This document shows positions 34,313 to 46,488 of a DNA stretch of 64,000 nucleotides, in pieces (position 1 is the stretch's first letter; each line of letters starts with the position of its first letter). The stretch comes from Trichaptum fuscoviolaceum. Its lineage: Eukaryota > Basidiomycota > Agaricomycetes > Hymenochaetales > Trichaptaceae. The notes under the pieces were generated by a model that had not been told where the DNA came from, made no database searches, and saw only the letters and a list, made by a program, of their open reading frames with translations. Where the stretch lies: the NCBI GenBank assembly GCA_910574455.1, contig CAJSYZ010000002.1, positions 3,683,671 through 3,747,670 on the forward strand, written 5' to 3'. A program made the translations under genes and the position numbers.

Positions 34313-37300
34313 TCAACCACCGATAGCAGCAACCACCAGATTGCATGCTTCTTGCTTCTCCGCGCGCACGTCCAGTAGTAGTGTTACCCCCTCGTTCGCC
34401 GAGTATGTCATACGACAGCGAACAAGAACCTTCCCTCCACCACCAATCACCAGTCCTGACAACTGCAGTGTGTGTGTAGAGGAGGAGGTCGGGCTCTCCG
34501 TGCCACCCAAGGCTTCCATATTGAGGATCTCGATAATCGAGTCGCATGCCGCTGAATAATATCAAACCACCTCTCATGAGAGTGTATGCTAGTTGAGGAC
34601 AAAGCAAGAACATACCCTTTATACTCTCCATCGCCGAAAGCGCAAACGTTTCAGTCGCAGTGGCTCCCTCACGTAGGCGATCCCATTCAGCCGCAAAGGA
34701 GGCGTAGTTAGGAAGAATGTAGTCGCCACCAGAAGCCAGCTCAACATCCTCAAGCTGATATTCATCTTCATACCCTTCTTCCTCTGGCTCTCCACTGGTC
34801 GGATCAACCTCTTTGCTGATGAACTTGAGCACGCATTGGAACGACGCCACAGGATATTCTTCCGGTATATCACGAGTGAATGAGACATAAACGATGCCTG
34901 GTGATGTGGCTTGCGTTAATGACGGAAGAGGCATAATGAAATCTTCCGTGAGACCAGAATCGGCCTGAGGTTGCATGATAACGGAGACTTGTTCCAAAAC
35001 GGTGTCTGCCATAGTGTTCGAGACATTGAACTGCCAGAAAAACTATGAGAAATACTTTTCCTCGCAAAGTTGTGCTAAACCTCACCTGGAAGACGATATG
35101 TTCCTTGAATATGTGCTTGACACAGGAAACTTGATATTCCGTCTCGCTCTCCGTGAGAGGCGCAGGTTTAGAACTGCTATTGAGCACAGGACCGTAGTTA
35201 GCGAACTCAGGCACTTCCGCCAACTGCTGGGCGTAGGCCGATTGCGTCTCTGCAACTGTACGTGGTGGTGGGGTCGCGATGGCGGCCCTTGATGACGAAG
35301 GTGCTGAGATAGTGTCAAGAGTGCTCGGACCTAGTGAAATGTTGGTTACGTCCGGTGAGAGTGCATACAAGGGACTCACGAGCTACCTCCTTAGCCGCTT
35401 GCTCGCGGCTAATTCTTGGAATAGTATCGATATCAAATGGCTTCTCTGAAGCGGATGGATCCTTTACATAGGTGACAAGACTTGCTTCGAGGGCTGACAA
35501 TGAGAATACCGACTCTACAGGAAATCATTGATAACCTGTTTCTAAAATGAGTGTGGACGGCATACCTTCTTTGACATACATATTAGCAAGCTCTTGGTTT
35601 TCCATGGCCGTCAGATACAGCGCGGCACGGTCTCGGACTTCATCGTCTACGTCCTCTAGGCAACTATTCAACCGTCACCCTGTGCACAAATGCATTTACA
35701 GAGGAAAAGACAAACCGAGACAGAAGCACCTTAATGCTTTTCTTGACAGATGTATCGCTGACATTGATGCCGAACTTCGCCATACTCGATACAGCCGCCG
35801 CTCGGACTATCGCGTTCTCTAAAACGACACGGTTGTAGATATAACGAATGAATTTCGCTGGCTGTGGGGCCTTTGGACCCTCGATTCCAAGAAGATGAAG
35901 AATGCGAACAGAGAGTTTTGTGAATTCACAGTCTTCGATGAATTCACAGAGGTGCGACAGTGCTTGCTCTTTACATTCCGAGACGAACTTGATCATGTCA
36001 AAGATAGCCTCCACGACCGCACGCTTGAAGTCGTAACCACCCTCGTCACGAAGAACACCGGAAAGGAAGGTTAGCATAGTCGCTTGCTTCGCTGGGAATT
36101 TGAGGCAAAGTGTCCGGATGGCATCGACAACAATGACTTTGAATTCATCGCTGATCTCCGACATAAAGCCAGAAATTTGTTTCATGAGGCGATCAACAGA
36201 AGCTTCTGTACCAGTCTAGGCAGCTCGACGTTATTTTTTGGCAAAATGAGATTGAAGACTGATCCTTGTACCTTAAGAAGAGTCGTGATCGCATATGTAG
36301 CGATACTACGATTGGGGTCTGAGATTAGGTGTTCCATTTCCACATTGCATGTCGCGACGTTTCCTGGATGAGTCAAAGAGAGACTTGCTAGCGTTCTGAT
36401 CGCGGCAAACTTCAATGAAGATTTTGGAGAGCTCAAGCATAGTTGGAGGACTGAGAGCACATGAGGACCAAACTCTTCAGTGTGACAGGGCAAACTTACC
36501 AGCAATAGGTCGAATCAACTGTTGATTCGTGACATTCTTCATCTCGCAAATAGCCCTTGCAGCTTCGATGTTTACCATATCGCTCTTGTGGCGGAGCCAG
36601 CCTTCCAATAGCTCATACATCTGCCGCTGAACGCTATATGGGTGATCAGCTGCGCTCACCCGACATAAACGTTGAGCTTACTTGGGATCCTCATCCATAA
36701 CTTTCGCAGCATAGCGGATTAACAAGCACAACGCCATCGGGTTCTTCAAGACCGTCCCCGCACCAGACTTGCCGCCACCAAGTTGCTGAATCATTTTCGT
36801 CACGGCCATCCTATCCTGCTGCCGAATAAGATACAAGAGGCCGAGGGCGTGGTACTGCGCGATGTAGCTCGTCGACGGGATGGGCTGGTTCACAGTGTTC
36901 GCCTGAGAGGATGCGCCAAATCCAAGATACGAGCTAGAGCCGATGCTGCCACCGAAGAAGCTTGACGAGCTCTTCGCATTTACTGCTTCTTGAGCTTCGT
37001 TTGCCCAGCGCTTGACGACATCCTTAGCCGCAGGGAAGAGGTGGTATGCGGAAACAAGCGCAGCAGATGCGATAGAAGGATTTCGATCTACAATAGCAGC
37101 CTTGAAGAAGCGCTCCACGCCTTGCGCCATGGACGGCTAGGACACAGATTCGTTAGCTCACTACTACAACAATCCATATATAATCCACGTACGTCAATGA
37201 TGCGGCACAGAGCACGGATCGCATTGGGTCTGTAGATAACCTCTGAATTGGGTTGCATATCCTTCATTATACTGCTCGTAACCATAATAACATCTTCAGC

Positions 37301-37635
37301 CGTGGTTGCCAGCTCCTTGATCGCAAGATATACGGCCTGCCGCAGCGCACTCTGATATCGGACGTGAATATCTTGCAAACAGAAGTCATGGATACACAAC
37401 TCACGTCCTTATGCTGGAAGAGCTTTGTTACGCCAAAGAATAGCGTCGTAGCTTCCTGCGTCCCAAACGTTTCCCCGACATAGAGCAAGTAAACGATCTG
37501 CGCGAGCAATGCTCTGCATTTTCGAGGACTAATTGGTGATTCGTTAAAGACGCGTGCCTCCTGCAAAACTGTCGTTTTGTTGTGGTAATACTGGTTGATA
37601 CCACTTTCATCGTCCTTTTTTGAGCCAGTGGCCAT
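34313..37635 (-). CDS. SEC21: Coatomer (COPI) subunit gamma
   Basis: Eleven exons on the minus strand: 37635-37405, 37351-37193, 37136-36682, 36633-36500, 36474-36272, 36215-35716, 35663-35566, 35514-35380, 35330-35086, 35030-34616 and 34551-34313. They give 937 residues, the usual gamma-COP length. The adaptin-like N-terminal solenoid is clear: [62 protein letters not shown] and [16 protein letters not shown] Ser/Pro-rich linker follows ([13 protein letters not shown]), then the appendage domain ([20 protein letters not shown] to [17 protein letters not shown]). The subunit belongs to the coat for Golgi-to-ER and intra-Golgi vesicles and binds cargo and Arf regulators in the cytosol. Confidence 0.96.
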
Positions 37636-38850
37636 GGTGAATATTTCCAGAAATCAAGTGTTCAGTCCTGAGGGACGCGACGTGTCCACTGAACTGGATT
37701 TGGACTTCCTGGCGTAGTTTGTCTTTGTTTACTCAGGCTAAGTACTTTTTTCCGCAAGCACTGCGCTTAGACTTCATTATTTTTGATTTCGGATGAACAA
37801 GACCCTAAAAGCAGACCCGACAGATACAAAGGCATACAGTTTATTCACTTTGAAACACAGGAGCCCATACATACAAACATAAAACAGAAGCGAGTCCGAA
37901 CAAATCACCACGGCATTCGAATCTAAGCAACGGGATTATTTGTATAGCATAGGTCTCGCAAATAGTATACGTATGGGGTGCAGAGTCATGGTAAAGGAGT
38001 AGAAATAAAACGTGCGCGCAGAGGATACTCGACAATTCCCGCCCTGCTTTCCTAGAATCTTCTCAACCAAAGCAGCTGTCAAAATCTACTCCATGCGCAC
38101 GACGCCCTCTCCTCTCACCTCGCCCTTGGATAACGACGATAGTAAGTTCGACCAAGGTAGGGAAAGGAGGACAAACACAGAGCCTGAAGGAAAAGAAAAA
38201 AGAACAGGAAATGGGGTAGCGATGGCTTGATAATATCAATCAATCCACTACAATAGGGAAGAGGATGCTAATGAACTTCTTGACAGTAGTTGTGCCTATA
38301 AGAAAAGGGATTGAAGTACGGGCGCTATGAAATGGAATCAGGTTATTAAGCGATTAAGACGAAGCGGCCATCCTCTCCCCACGTCTTGTAAATACTTACA
38401 AGACGCGAGGGGTCTGGAATGACGTGAAAAGAAACAGCGTCCGTGGAGATATGTGAAGTACTCTCGCAATACCTCGGAAGAGGCTCCAATCAGATATAAA
38501 AGCACGACACCCAGGAGGATAGGGGGAACTTGGACCCCTAGATATAGCGATGTGACCACAATAGACGGCCTGGTAAAGCGAAAGCGGGTTGTCGAGGCCT
38601 GACGCGCACGCAGGCAACGCCGCTTCTACCACACGAACAAATTACTTGATATCCTTGACTCGGAAACGTGTGTGGCGACCTTGAGATATCGACATCGGCA
38701 CAATCCACCCTGAAACCCTGACGTACGAAGACCAAACAATTGACGACTCAGGATCTACATCCGACCGAGCAAAATCTGCACCTGCCCTCCGCCCCCACGC
38801 TCGGTTATCCTCAGTACGCCAATATAAAAGCAAGCAGACGATATTCTCGT
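37636..38850. other. Intergenic region between gamma-COP and casein kinase I
   Basis: 1.2 kb holding the promoter of gamma-COP and 3' flank of casein kinase I. Open frames on both strands are short and unsupported; no repeat or RNA gene seen. Confidence 0.4.
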
Positions 38851-40079
38851 CTACCAAATCTCATCTCTTCCCCTCCGCTGCGTCGACGCAGCAGCCTGTT
38901 GCTGTTGCCGAGTCTGGGAACGAAGCCTGCCATTTCGTTGAGATACCGGCCTCAGACAAAGATCGCGACATTCACTTACATCCGGTCGCTAGTGCGCGGC
39001 TCAGCTTCCTCCTCTTGGACAACCTTGCGCCTACCAGCTGCAGCCTTCGCACTGGATCCGGCCTGATCCTCCTGAGTGTTCCTCTGAACGCTCCAGTCAA
39101 ATACATAATCGTACTGGTAGCCCTCACGAACAAACAGATCACGGAAAAGCTTGCGCAGGTAGGAATAATCGGGCTTGTCGTCAAAGCGGAGGGCACGGCA
39201 GTAGTTGAGGAAGATTCCGAATTCGTTCGGGAAGCCACGGCAGAGCAAGTCGGTGGGTGTGGTCATCTTCTTTTCCATGATGCGATCATACTTCTGCTTC
39301 TTCGTGGCAGCCTTCAGGCCTTGCCACGGAAGAGCACCACGAAGGAAGTACATCAGAACGTAGGCGAGAGACTCGAGATCGTCACGGCGAGCTTGTTCGA
39401 CACCCAAGTGAGTGTTAATGGAAGTGTAACGTGCAGTACCCGTCAAATTCTTGTTCTCCCTGTACGGAATGTGAAGGTGAGTCTTCGGGTCTCGGAATTT
39501 CTTCGCCAGACCAAAGTCAATGACGTTGACCTGGTTCCCGCGCTTGCCGATTCCCATGAGGAAGTTATCAGGTTTGATGTCACGGTGAATGAAGTTACGG
39601 GAGTGAATATATTCGATACGAGAGATCTGAATTACCTGGTCAGAATCATACAAAGAAATCATAAAAAGACGGAACTAACCAATTGATCAGCCAGGAGAAG
39701 AACAGTCTTCAGGCTGAACTTCCGGTTGCAAAAGTTGAAAAGATCCTCCAAACTGGGGCCAAGGAGATCCATGACCATGGCATTGTAGTCGCATTCCGTG
39801 CCGAACCAGCGCACAAATGGAACGCCGACGCCACCAGCAAGAGTCTTGTACACCTTGGATTCATACTCGAGCTGCGGATGCTTTGCCTTTACAGATTCAA
39901 GTTTGATGGCAACCTCTTCACCAGAGATAATGTTGATACCGAGGTAGATATCGCCTGATAGAAGCCAATAACGAAAAATAAGAACCGAAAAGACAATCGA
40001 TGAGGAATCGGCACGCACCGAAAGAACCCGAACCGATCTTCTTTCCCAAACGATATTTCCCTCCGACTCTGAGGTCCAT
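38851..40079 (-). CDS. Casein kinase I (Hrr25/Hhp1/CK1-delta type)
   Basis: Exons on the minus strand are 40079-40019, 39954-39680, 39626-38980 and 38926-38851; 352 residues. Start [20 protein letters not shown] is the standard CK1 N-terminus. The ATP-binding loop, catalytic Lys in [20 protein letters not shown], catalytic loop [17 protein letters not shown] in [14 protein letters not shown], and CK1 signature [18 protein letters not shown] are all present. The last exon was found by phase: the GTAAGT donor at 38979-38974 overlaps an in-frame TAA, and joining at 38926 gives the tail [20 protein letters not shown], which resembles other fungal CK1 ends. Reading through the donor would stop immediately. 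This Ser/Thr kinase acts in DNA repair, vesicle traffic and ribosome maturation in yeasts. Confidence 0.96.
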
Positions 40080-42355
40080 TCTGGGTGCTGTACTGTCCGC
40101 CGTGGTGGGCAAGTGGTATATGGGCTGTGGAGATGAGGGAGAAGACGGTCAGAACGGGTGTTACAATGTCAGCTGAGCTGAAACGGAAGACGATTGATTC
40201 GGGTGGAGGTTCTTAAGAGGCTGGCTAAGATGGGGCTGCGGACAAGGGACAGTGCTCTTTTTATACAGCAAGACCTGGTACAAGCGCCCTTTGCATGGCT
40301 TGTAAATGGGTGGGCGCACAGCTTGGCCGCTCCCGCTTTGTCGACCCAAGCGCCTGTTCAACGTGGCCTACGCAAGGCATAACCCTCTGCCCACCGTGGG
40401 GTGAAACAAGAAAATTAGAAGAAGACACTCACGAAGGATTAAGATGGGTTTGAGGGGGAGAAGATAGTGGTCGGAAGGAAAGAGCGGATGATGGGGCTGA
40501 GAGGTGGAAGATGAGGGGGAACAAGGAGGAGGAGGGAGGTGACCGAAGAGGGGTGGCCTGGGAATCCTGGGAATATAAACCACTGGCAGTGAAGTGAAGT
40601 GTGACTCCATCGAGAGTGCAATAATGTGATTATCAGTTGTAATCGGTTTCTTACTCTCATTAGTTACCTTCCTTACCTCCATTTGCTTTTTTACATCACT
40701 ATTACTATCCTCTTCTAATCCACGTCGACCTTCTCCTCAAATCTTTTCCTCCTTTGTCCTCGACCTCCGCAGCCTCCTCATAGCTCTCTTTGACACGAAT
40801 TGCTTGTATTCAATCTGGCCTTGGCTTGCCTTCTACACCATCACGAATATGCCTGGATCTGGACCTGTTCTGATGGATACCGCCTCATGTCGCATTTGGC
40901 CCGACCACGAACCGGCTCGGGAGAACTAAAGCGTGCATCTAATCTCCGAGTAATACGTATACAATCGTGCGGATAATGACATGCGAACATCCACAACACC
41001 TTAGGCGTTACGGGTATATCGTCGTCCTGTGATCATTCACACCGCGGGAATCATGCTTCTCCTTCCCTCTCGTCCTGCTCGGCCTGTGTTCAAATTCACA
41101 AGGCGCATAGTGCGCGGAATACTAAACCGAATGAACCAATGTTCTCGCAATTTGAATTTTGCATGTGTGCAGAGCTCATGAGAAAAACGCCCGGGTCCCT
41201 TCCGGTCCTGATGCTTTTCCACCTTGCTTCCTCCAACACCGGGGGAATGGTGATATCATGGTGGTTCTGGTATCGAATTCAATAATATATCTTGTATATC
41301 TTTATATATCTTGCACCGATGAATGCCGACGGACGACCGCGCACTATGCTTCATCTCACTTCTGTCGTACTGCCTCCAGGCTGCCAGACTTGCACGATGA
41401 AACGTACCTTATCTGGGCTTTTGACACAGCACTCGGGAAATTCCAGATCAACCGTAGATTAGCAGTTACTTCACCATCCGAAGGGATGCAAGACCAATTT
41501 GACACTCTCCGCAGCAGCCTCGGTTTCGCATCAACCTTTCGCAGGAGTCTTGCGTAGATTCAACTGCACTCCATTACGAGCGTCGGAATGTGTTGATTAG
41601 AATAAAGTCCTTTTCAGGTCGCCCTCGGACTTGTTGCTGATGCTAATAGTCAATAGTCCCTTGCGATCCATTTGTGCATTACGAGAAAAAGCCGCCGATT
41701 CGCTGATTTGCACAGCCTACACATACATTAGTGATTCGATTGACTGGATGCTCATTCTACGTTCTCAAATGTAGCTCGTCACTTTGACTATCTATGTGAT
41801 CATAGCCCTTGAAGAGATGAGCTGTTTGTCGACCAGCGTCTTACAATCCCTCGTCTTTGTACAATACTTTGGTTGTTAGACTAGTGAAAAGTCTCTTTTC
41901 TTGATCTTGTGGTCTGACCTGTTATAATTGCTTCGACGTTTAATGTAACACGCCCACAGCACTACTCAAACCTCACACCAGTGTTCTATTTGAATCTATT
42001 TGAACATAATACGAAATTTTACTCTTGAAAGATAGATAGGATCGACGGCATAAAATAGCCGCTCGTGAGCAACTTGAATCATCCTGATTCGCTGTTTGGG
42101 TAGACCAATTTTGGAAGTATAAGCAGGGCATCAACAAGATTGGCTTCCAAGCCAACTACCATCTTCTCCTCCTCCTCCCATATCACTACGTAGTGACCCG
42201 ACCCATCGTCTTTCCTTCTGCTTTCTCCACATTCTTTAACCAGATCTCAATAGGCCTCTCTTTTCTTCTGCCTTGCGAACGGTGTCTACTATCACCGACT
42301 TGTCCAAACACTCTGGAAGCTTATTTGTCGTGACTTGGCGCAAATTGGACCTACG
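40080..42355. promoter_or_regulatory. Divergent intergenic region between casein kinase I and chitin synthase
   Basis: 2.3 kb upstream of both genes, with no supported gene. The casein kinase side carries purine-rich + strand (40435-40560, CT-rich on the coding strand). The chitin synthase side has a CT-rich leader at about 42160-42240. A small frame at 41159-41557 has no support. Confidence 0.45.
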
Positions 42356-45300
42356 ATGGCATACCGCCAGAACAACGATCATTACTATAACAATACCACC
42401 TACAACTACGATTCCCACTCAAACTATCCACCAAGCCCTAATGCTGCGGGCCATGCGTACTCGACTGACATGCCGCCGACGGGTAACGCTGGTAGTTATC
42501 CCGTTCAGCATGGAGGCTACGATTACGATCATGACGCCCACTGGGACAACAAGTCGGCCAAGTCCTATCAAACGTACTCCAGCACCGCGTACGCTGACTC
42601 TCAAGCGCATCTGAACCCGCAATACGAGATGGCTGAGGTTCCCCCCGTCCCCACCGTGCCCTATACTTCGCAGCCTCAGTACCCACCCGTACATCAGCAA
42701 CAGCAGCTGCGACCGCCCCTCAGGAGTGACATGAGCACGTCCGGCTATTCCTCTGCGAAGGAGAAGTTGATGAAGCGCCGTTCCGTGAGACAGGTCGAAC
42801 TTTACCAGGGAAATCTCGTTATCGACGTTCCCGTTCCGTCCCATATTATTTCAAGATCGGCAGGTCCAGGCGAAGAGCATACGAAAATGCGCTATACTGC
42901 CGCAACGTGCGACCCCGAGTACGTTTTCTTTCATCTGAGAAACTGGGTAAATCCTCACCAGCCGGTTCCGACAGCGATTTTATGCGCCAGAAGTACTCTC
43001 TTCGTCCTTATCTCTATGGCCGCCAGACGGAACTTTTCATTGTTATGACTATGTACAACGAAGACGAAGTGCTTTTCGTCCGCACTATGAACGCGTACGT
43101 ATTTGCAATTCAGAGGTTTCGAATGAAATGTTTGATCTTTTCCAATCAGCGTAATCAAGAACATAGCACATCTCTGCACCCGATCCAAGTCAAAGATGTG
43201 GGGGCCAGAAGGATGGAAGAAAGTTGTCGTTTGTGTCGTGTCCGACGGTCGCAATAAAGTTAACAAGCGCACGCTTCAAGTGCTAACCCTGGTAACGCAC
43301 ATCTTCCCACCCGCTTCCTTGGGTACCTATTTCTAATCAAATATCAGATGGGATTGTATCAAGAAGGCATAGCGAAAGATTCAGTAGGGGGGAAGGATGT
43401 CACTGCCCACATATTCGAGTATGCAAATGCATTAGCACCTGACTGATACATTCTCACTGTCTTTTTCAGATACACTTCTAGCGTAGTCGTTACCGACTCT
43501 GGCGAGGTGTCTCAGGGAGCTTGCCCCGTTCAGATCATATTCTGTCTCAAGGAGCAGAACAAGAAGAAACTCAACAGCCACCGCTGGTTCTTCAATGCGT
43601 TTGGTCCATTGATTAATCCAAATGGTAATCGCATTTTTATCATGATTATCTTCGAAATTTAACTCGTTTTCAATTATCACTAGTCTGTGTTCTGTTGGAC
43701 GTTGGGACGAAGCCTACTGGAACGTCAATTTACGAACTTTGGAAATGTTAGCTTACTTTTCCGTACAATAAGTATTTGTAGCTGACCGTTTTGGTAGGCT
43801 TCAATAAGAACAAGAACGTCGGTGGCGCTTGCGGAGAGTGAGTTAATGTTCATGATGCTTGTCCTTACCTACTCATGGATCTGCTATCAGGATTTGCGTT
43901 GATACTGGAAAAGGATGTTCCTTGCTCCTTACAAGCCCTCTTGCAGCATCACAGAATTTTGAGGTTTGCGATATATCATTGTCTTACGGACCTCAAGACT
44001 GAGAGAGATTAAACAGTATAAGATGTCCAATATTCTTGACAAGCCTCTCGAGGTTTGTCTGCTCGTTGCTGCGGTCTGATAATCAACCTGATCTTCTTAA
44101 TAGAGTATCTGCGGCTACATCAGTGTGCTTCCTGGTGCCTTTTCTGCCTATCGCTACAAGGCATTGCAAAACCACCCGAATGGTAAAGGTCCTCTTGCCA
44201 GCTACTTCAAGGGCGAGACAATGCATGGCGGAGGCCCAAGCGGTGCGGGACTGTTTGGTATGTCAAGCTTGCTTCAATTTAAAGCATTGTCTCTGATTCC
44301 TGCTTATCCCATTAAGAACGTAACATGTATCTCGCAGAGGACCGTATTCTATGCTTCGAGATAGTAACGAAAAAGCACGAGGCCTGGGTGTAAGTTACCC
44401 ACATTGTTTCTTTTCGAATAGCGTAACTAATAAATCTCAGTCTGCGTTATGTCAAGAGTGCAAAAGCTTCAACTGATGTGCCTACCACCGTCGCTGAGTT
44501 CATCTCCCAACGTCGACGTTGGCTTAACGGATCACTCTTCGCCGCTATCCATGCAACTGTTTTCTTTGGAAGGATATGGACCTCTGGACACAACTTCTTC
44601 CGCAAGATCATCCTTCAACTCGAGTTCATCTACAATGCAGTGCAATTGCTATTCACCTGGACTTCACTTGCGAACTTCTACCTCGCTTTCTTCTTCGTAT
44701 GTGTCGTCATAAGTTGCGCAAATTAACTCTTCTAAGCTTTAACCTTCAGTTGGTTTCTTCGGCAACGGCTAGCCCCAAAACGGATGCCTTCAATTTCCTC
44801 GCTGAAGGCGCAGGGAAAGAGGTTTTTGACGTCATCTTGAAGGTAGGATTCTCCTTGACATGATTTGAAATGAGACAATGGACTTACTCTTCACAGTTGT
44901 ACATTGCTCTTCTATTCGTCATCACCGTTTGCTCTCTCGGTAATCGACCTCAAGGTTCGAAATGGACATATAGCATTGCCATCATCCTTTTCGGTTTCTG
45001 TAACGTCATAACTCTGTGGTGCGCCGGATATACAGTGTACCTTGCTGTTCCGCATTCCGTCGATGGATGGAAACACATCGGAAAGTAAGTGGAGAGCTTG
45101 ATGGAAGGATGGAATGAATTGCTAATTAATTAATCTAGTCTCATCGAAACCAATACGACATTCCGGGAAATAGTCATTTCCTTGGCTGCAACCTATGGTA
45201 TGTGTGTTATTCGTTCAGCGGCAATCATGTTACCAACATCATACAGGACTTTACTTTATCAGCTCCTTCATGCACTTCGAACCTTGGCACATGTTCACCT

Positions 45301-46101
45301 CCTTTATTCAATACATGTTCCTCCTACCTAGCTGTAAGTGCCCCGGCTGTCTCCGAGTCATAAATTACCTATAACTAAACCTGCTGTTCTCAGACGTCAA
45401 CATTTTAAGTAAGTTCGAACGACGGACTGCGTTTCCAAAATATTGACGTATGTATGCCCCAGTGATGTATGCGATGTGTAACTTACATGACGTGACTTGG
45501 TATGTGTAAATTAACTCAGGTTTATGCTATTATCTGACATTCAGATAGGGGAACCAAGGGCGACAATGGCGCCGCAAAAGACCTAGGTGGCGCCAAGAAA
45601 GTCAAGGATGCTAGTGGCAAAGATGTTATGGAAGTCGAGCTCCCCACAGGCTCAGAAGACGTTGATAGCCTTTGGACTGCAAGTCGGAATGCCCTACGAT
45701 ACAAACCCGCAGAGCAAAAGGAACATCGTGATGCAGCAACCAAACAGGAAGATCACGACCGGAACAGTAGGACCAACGTCGTGCTCACCTGGGTCGGAAC
45801 GAATATGTTCGTGTTTGACAGCTCTTGGATATATCTCCAGTTCTGATAGTTGCTTAGGCTTATGATTGTCGTCTTCACCTCAACCGCGTTCACTAACTGG
45901 GTCAACAAGCACATCGTCAATAATTCAGATGCGAATTTCAACCCGTACCTGGCCTTCTTATTCTTCGCACTGTGAGTAGATAAGACAACATGCAATCTTT
46001 ATGTACTGTTACTTATGACACGTAAAAATAGTGCCGGGATTAGCGCGATACGCTTCGTTGGTTCTACTTTGTACCTTCTTTTCAGGCTCGTTGGGCTTTG
46101 A
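42356..46101 (+). CDS. Chitin synthase (classes I-III division)
   Basis: Twenty-one exons join in phase to 881 residues, first 42356-42918, last 46032-46101. Small internal exons include 44017-44052 (36 bases) and 45394-45408 (15 bases). The N-terminus is Tyr/Asn/Pro/Gln-rich and disordered. The catalytic part runs from [20 protein letters not shown] through [34 protein letters not shown] and [19 protein letters not shown] to the signature [16 protein letters not shown], followed by several membrane spans. Near the C-terminus [20 protein letters not shown] and a long charged loop separate the last spans. The enzyme uses UDP-GlcNAc at the plasma membrane to make chitin for wall and septum. There is no myosin motor, so it is not class V or VII. 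NTE1 follows in the same direction. Confidence 0.95.
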
Positions 46102-46488
46102 GAGAATCTCACGGGATGTGATACCCAACCACTTATCCTTCTTTACTTTATACTTTTTATTCGATTACACGATGTATATCTGCTGGTGGATGCACATGTT
46201 TGATTATCTGTAGTATCTGGAATGATACCCTGTATTGATGTACGATGATCTGCACGTGCGTCATACACAGTTGAACTGAGGTCAGGGCCGTCAAGCGCGA
46301 AGACCTTGTCGGAACCTAGAACCTACGTGCACATAAGAATGACGCGCAGACTTCCTCTTCGCCCTCATGCTGAATCTTAGAACGCTCCTTCACTAAGGTC
46401 TCTGCACCTTTCTTTCGATTTGCGACAGTATTGAAGGCGAGGTGACCAGCAAGACGCTTGGTTGGGCCTACTATTATAGCAGTGCGGC
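46102..46488. other. Intergenic region between chitin synthase and NTE1
   Basis: 387 bases between two co-oriented genes; the NTE1 promoter must lie here. Nothing else seen. Confidence 0.4.

Noticed and set aside
39015..39686. 223-codon + strand frame
   Set aside because: Antisense of the casein kinase I catalytic exon.
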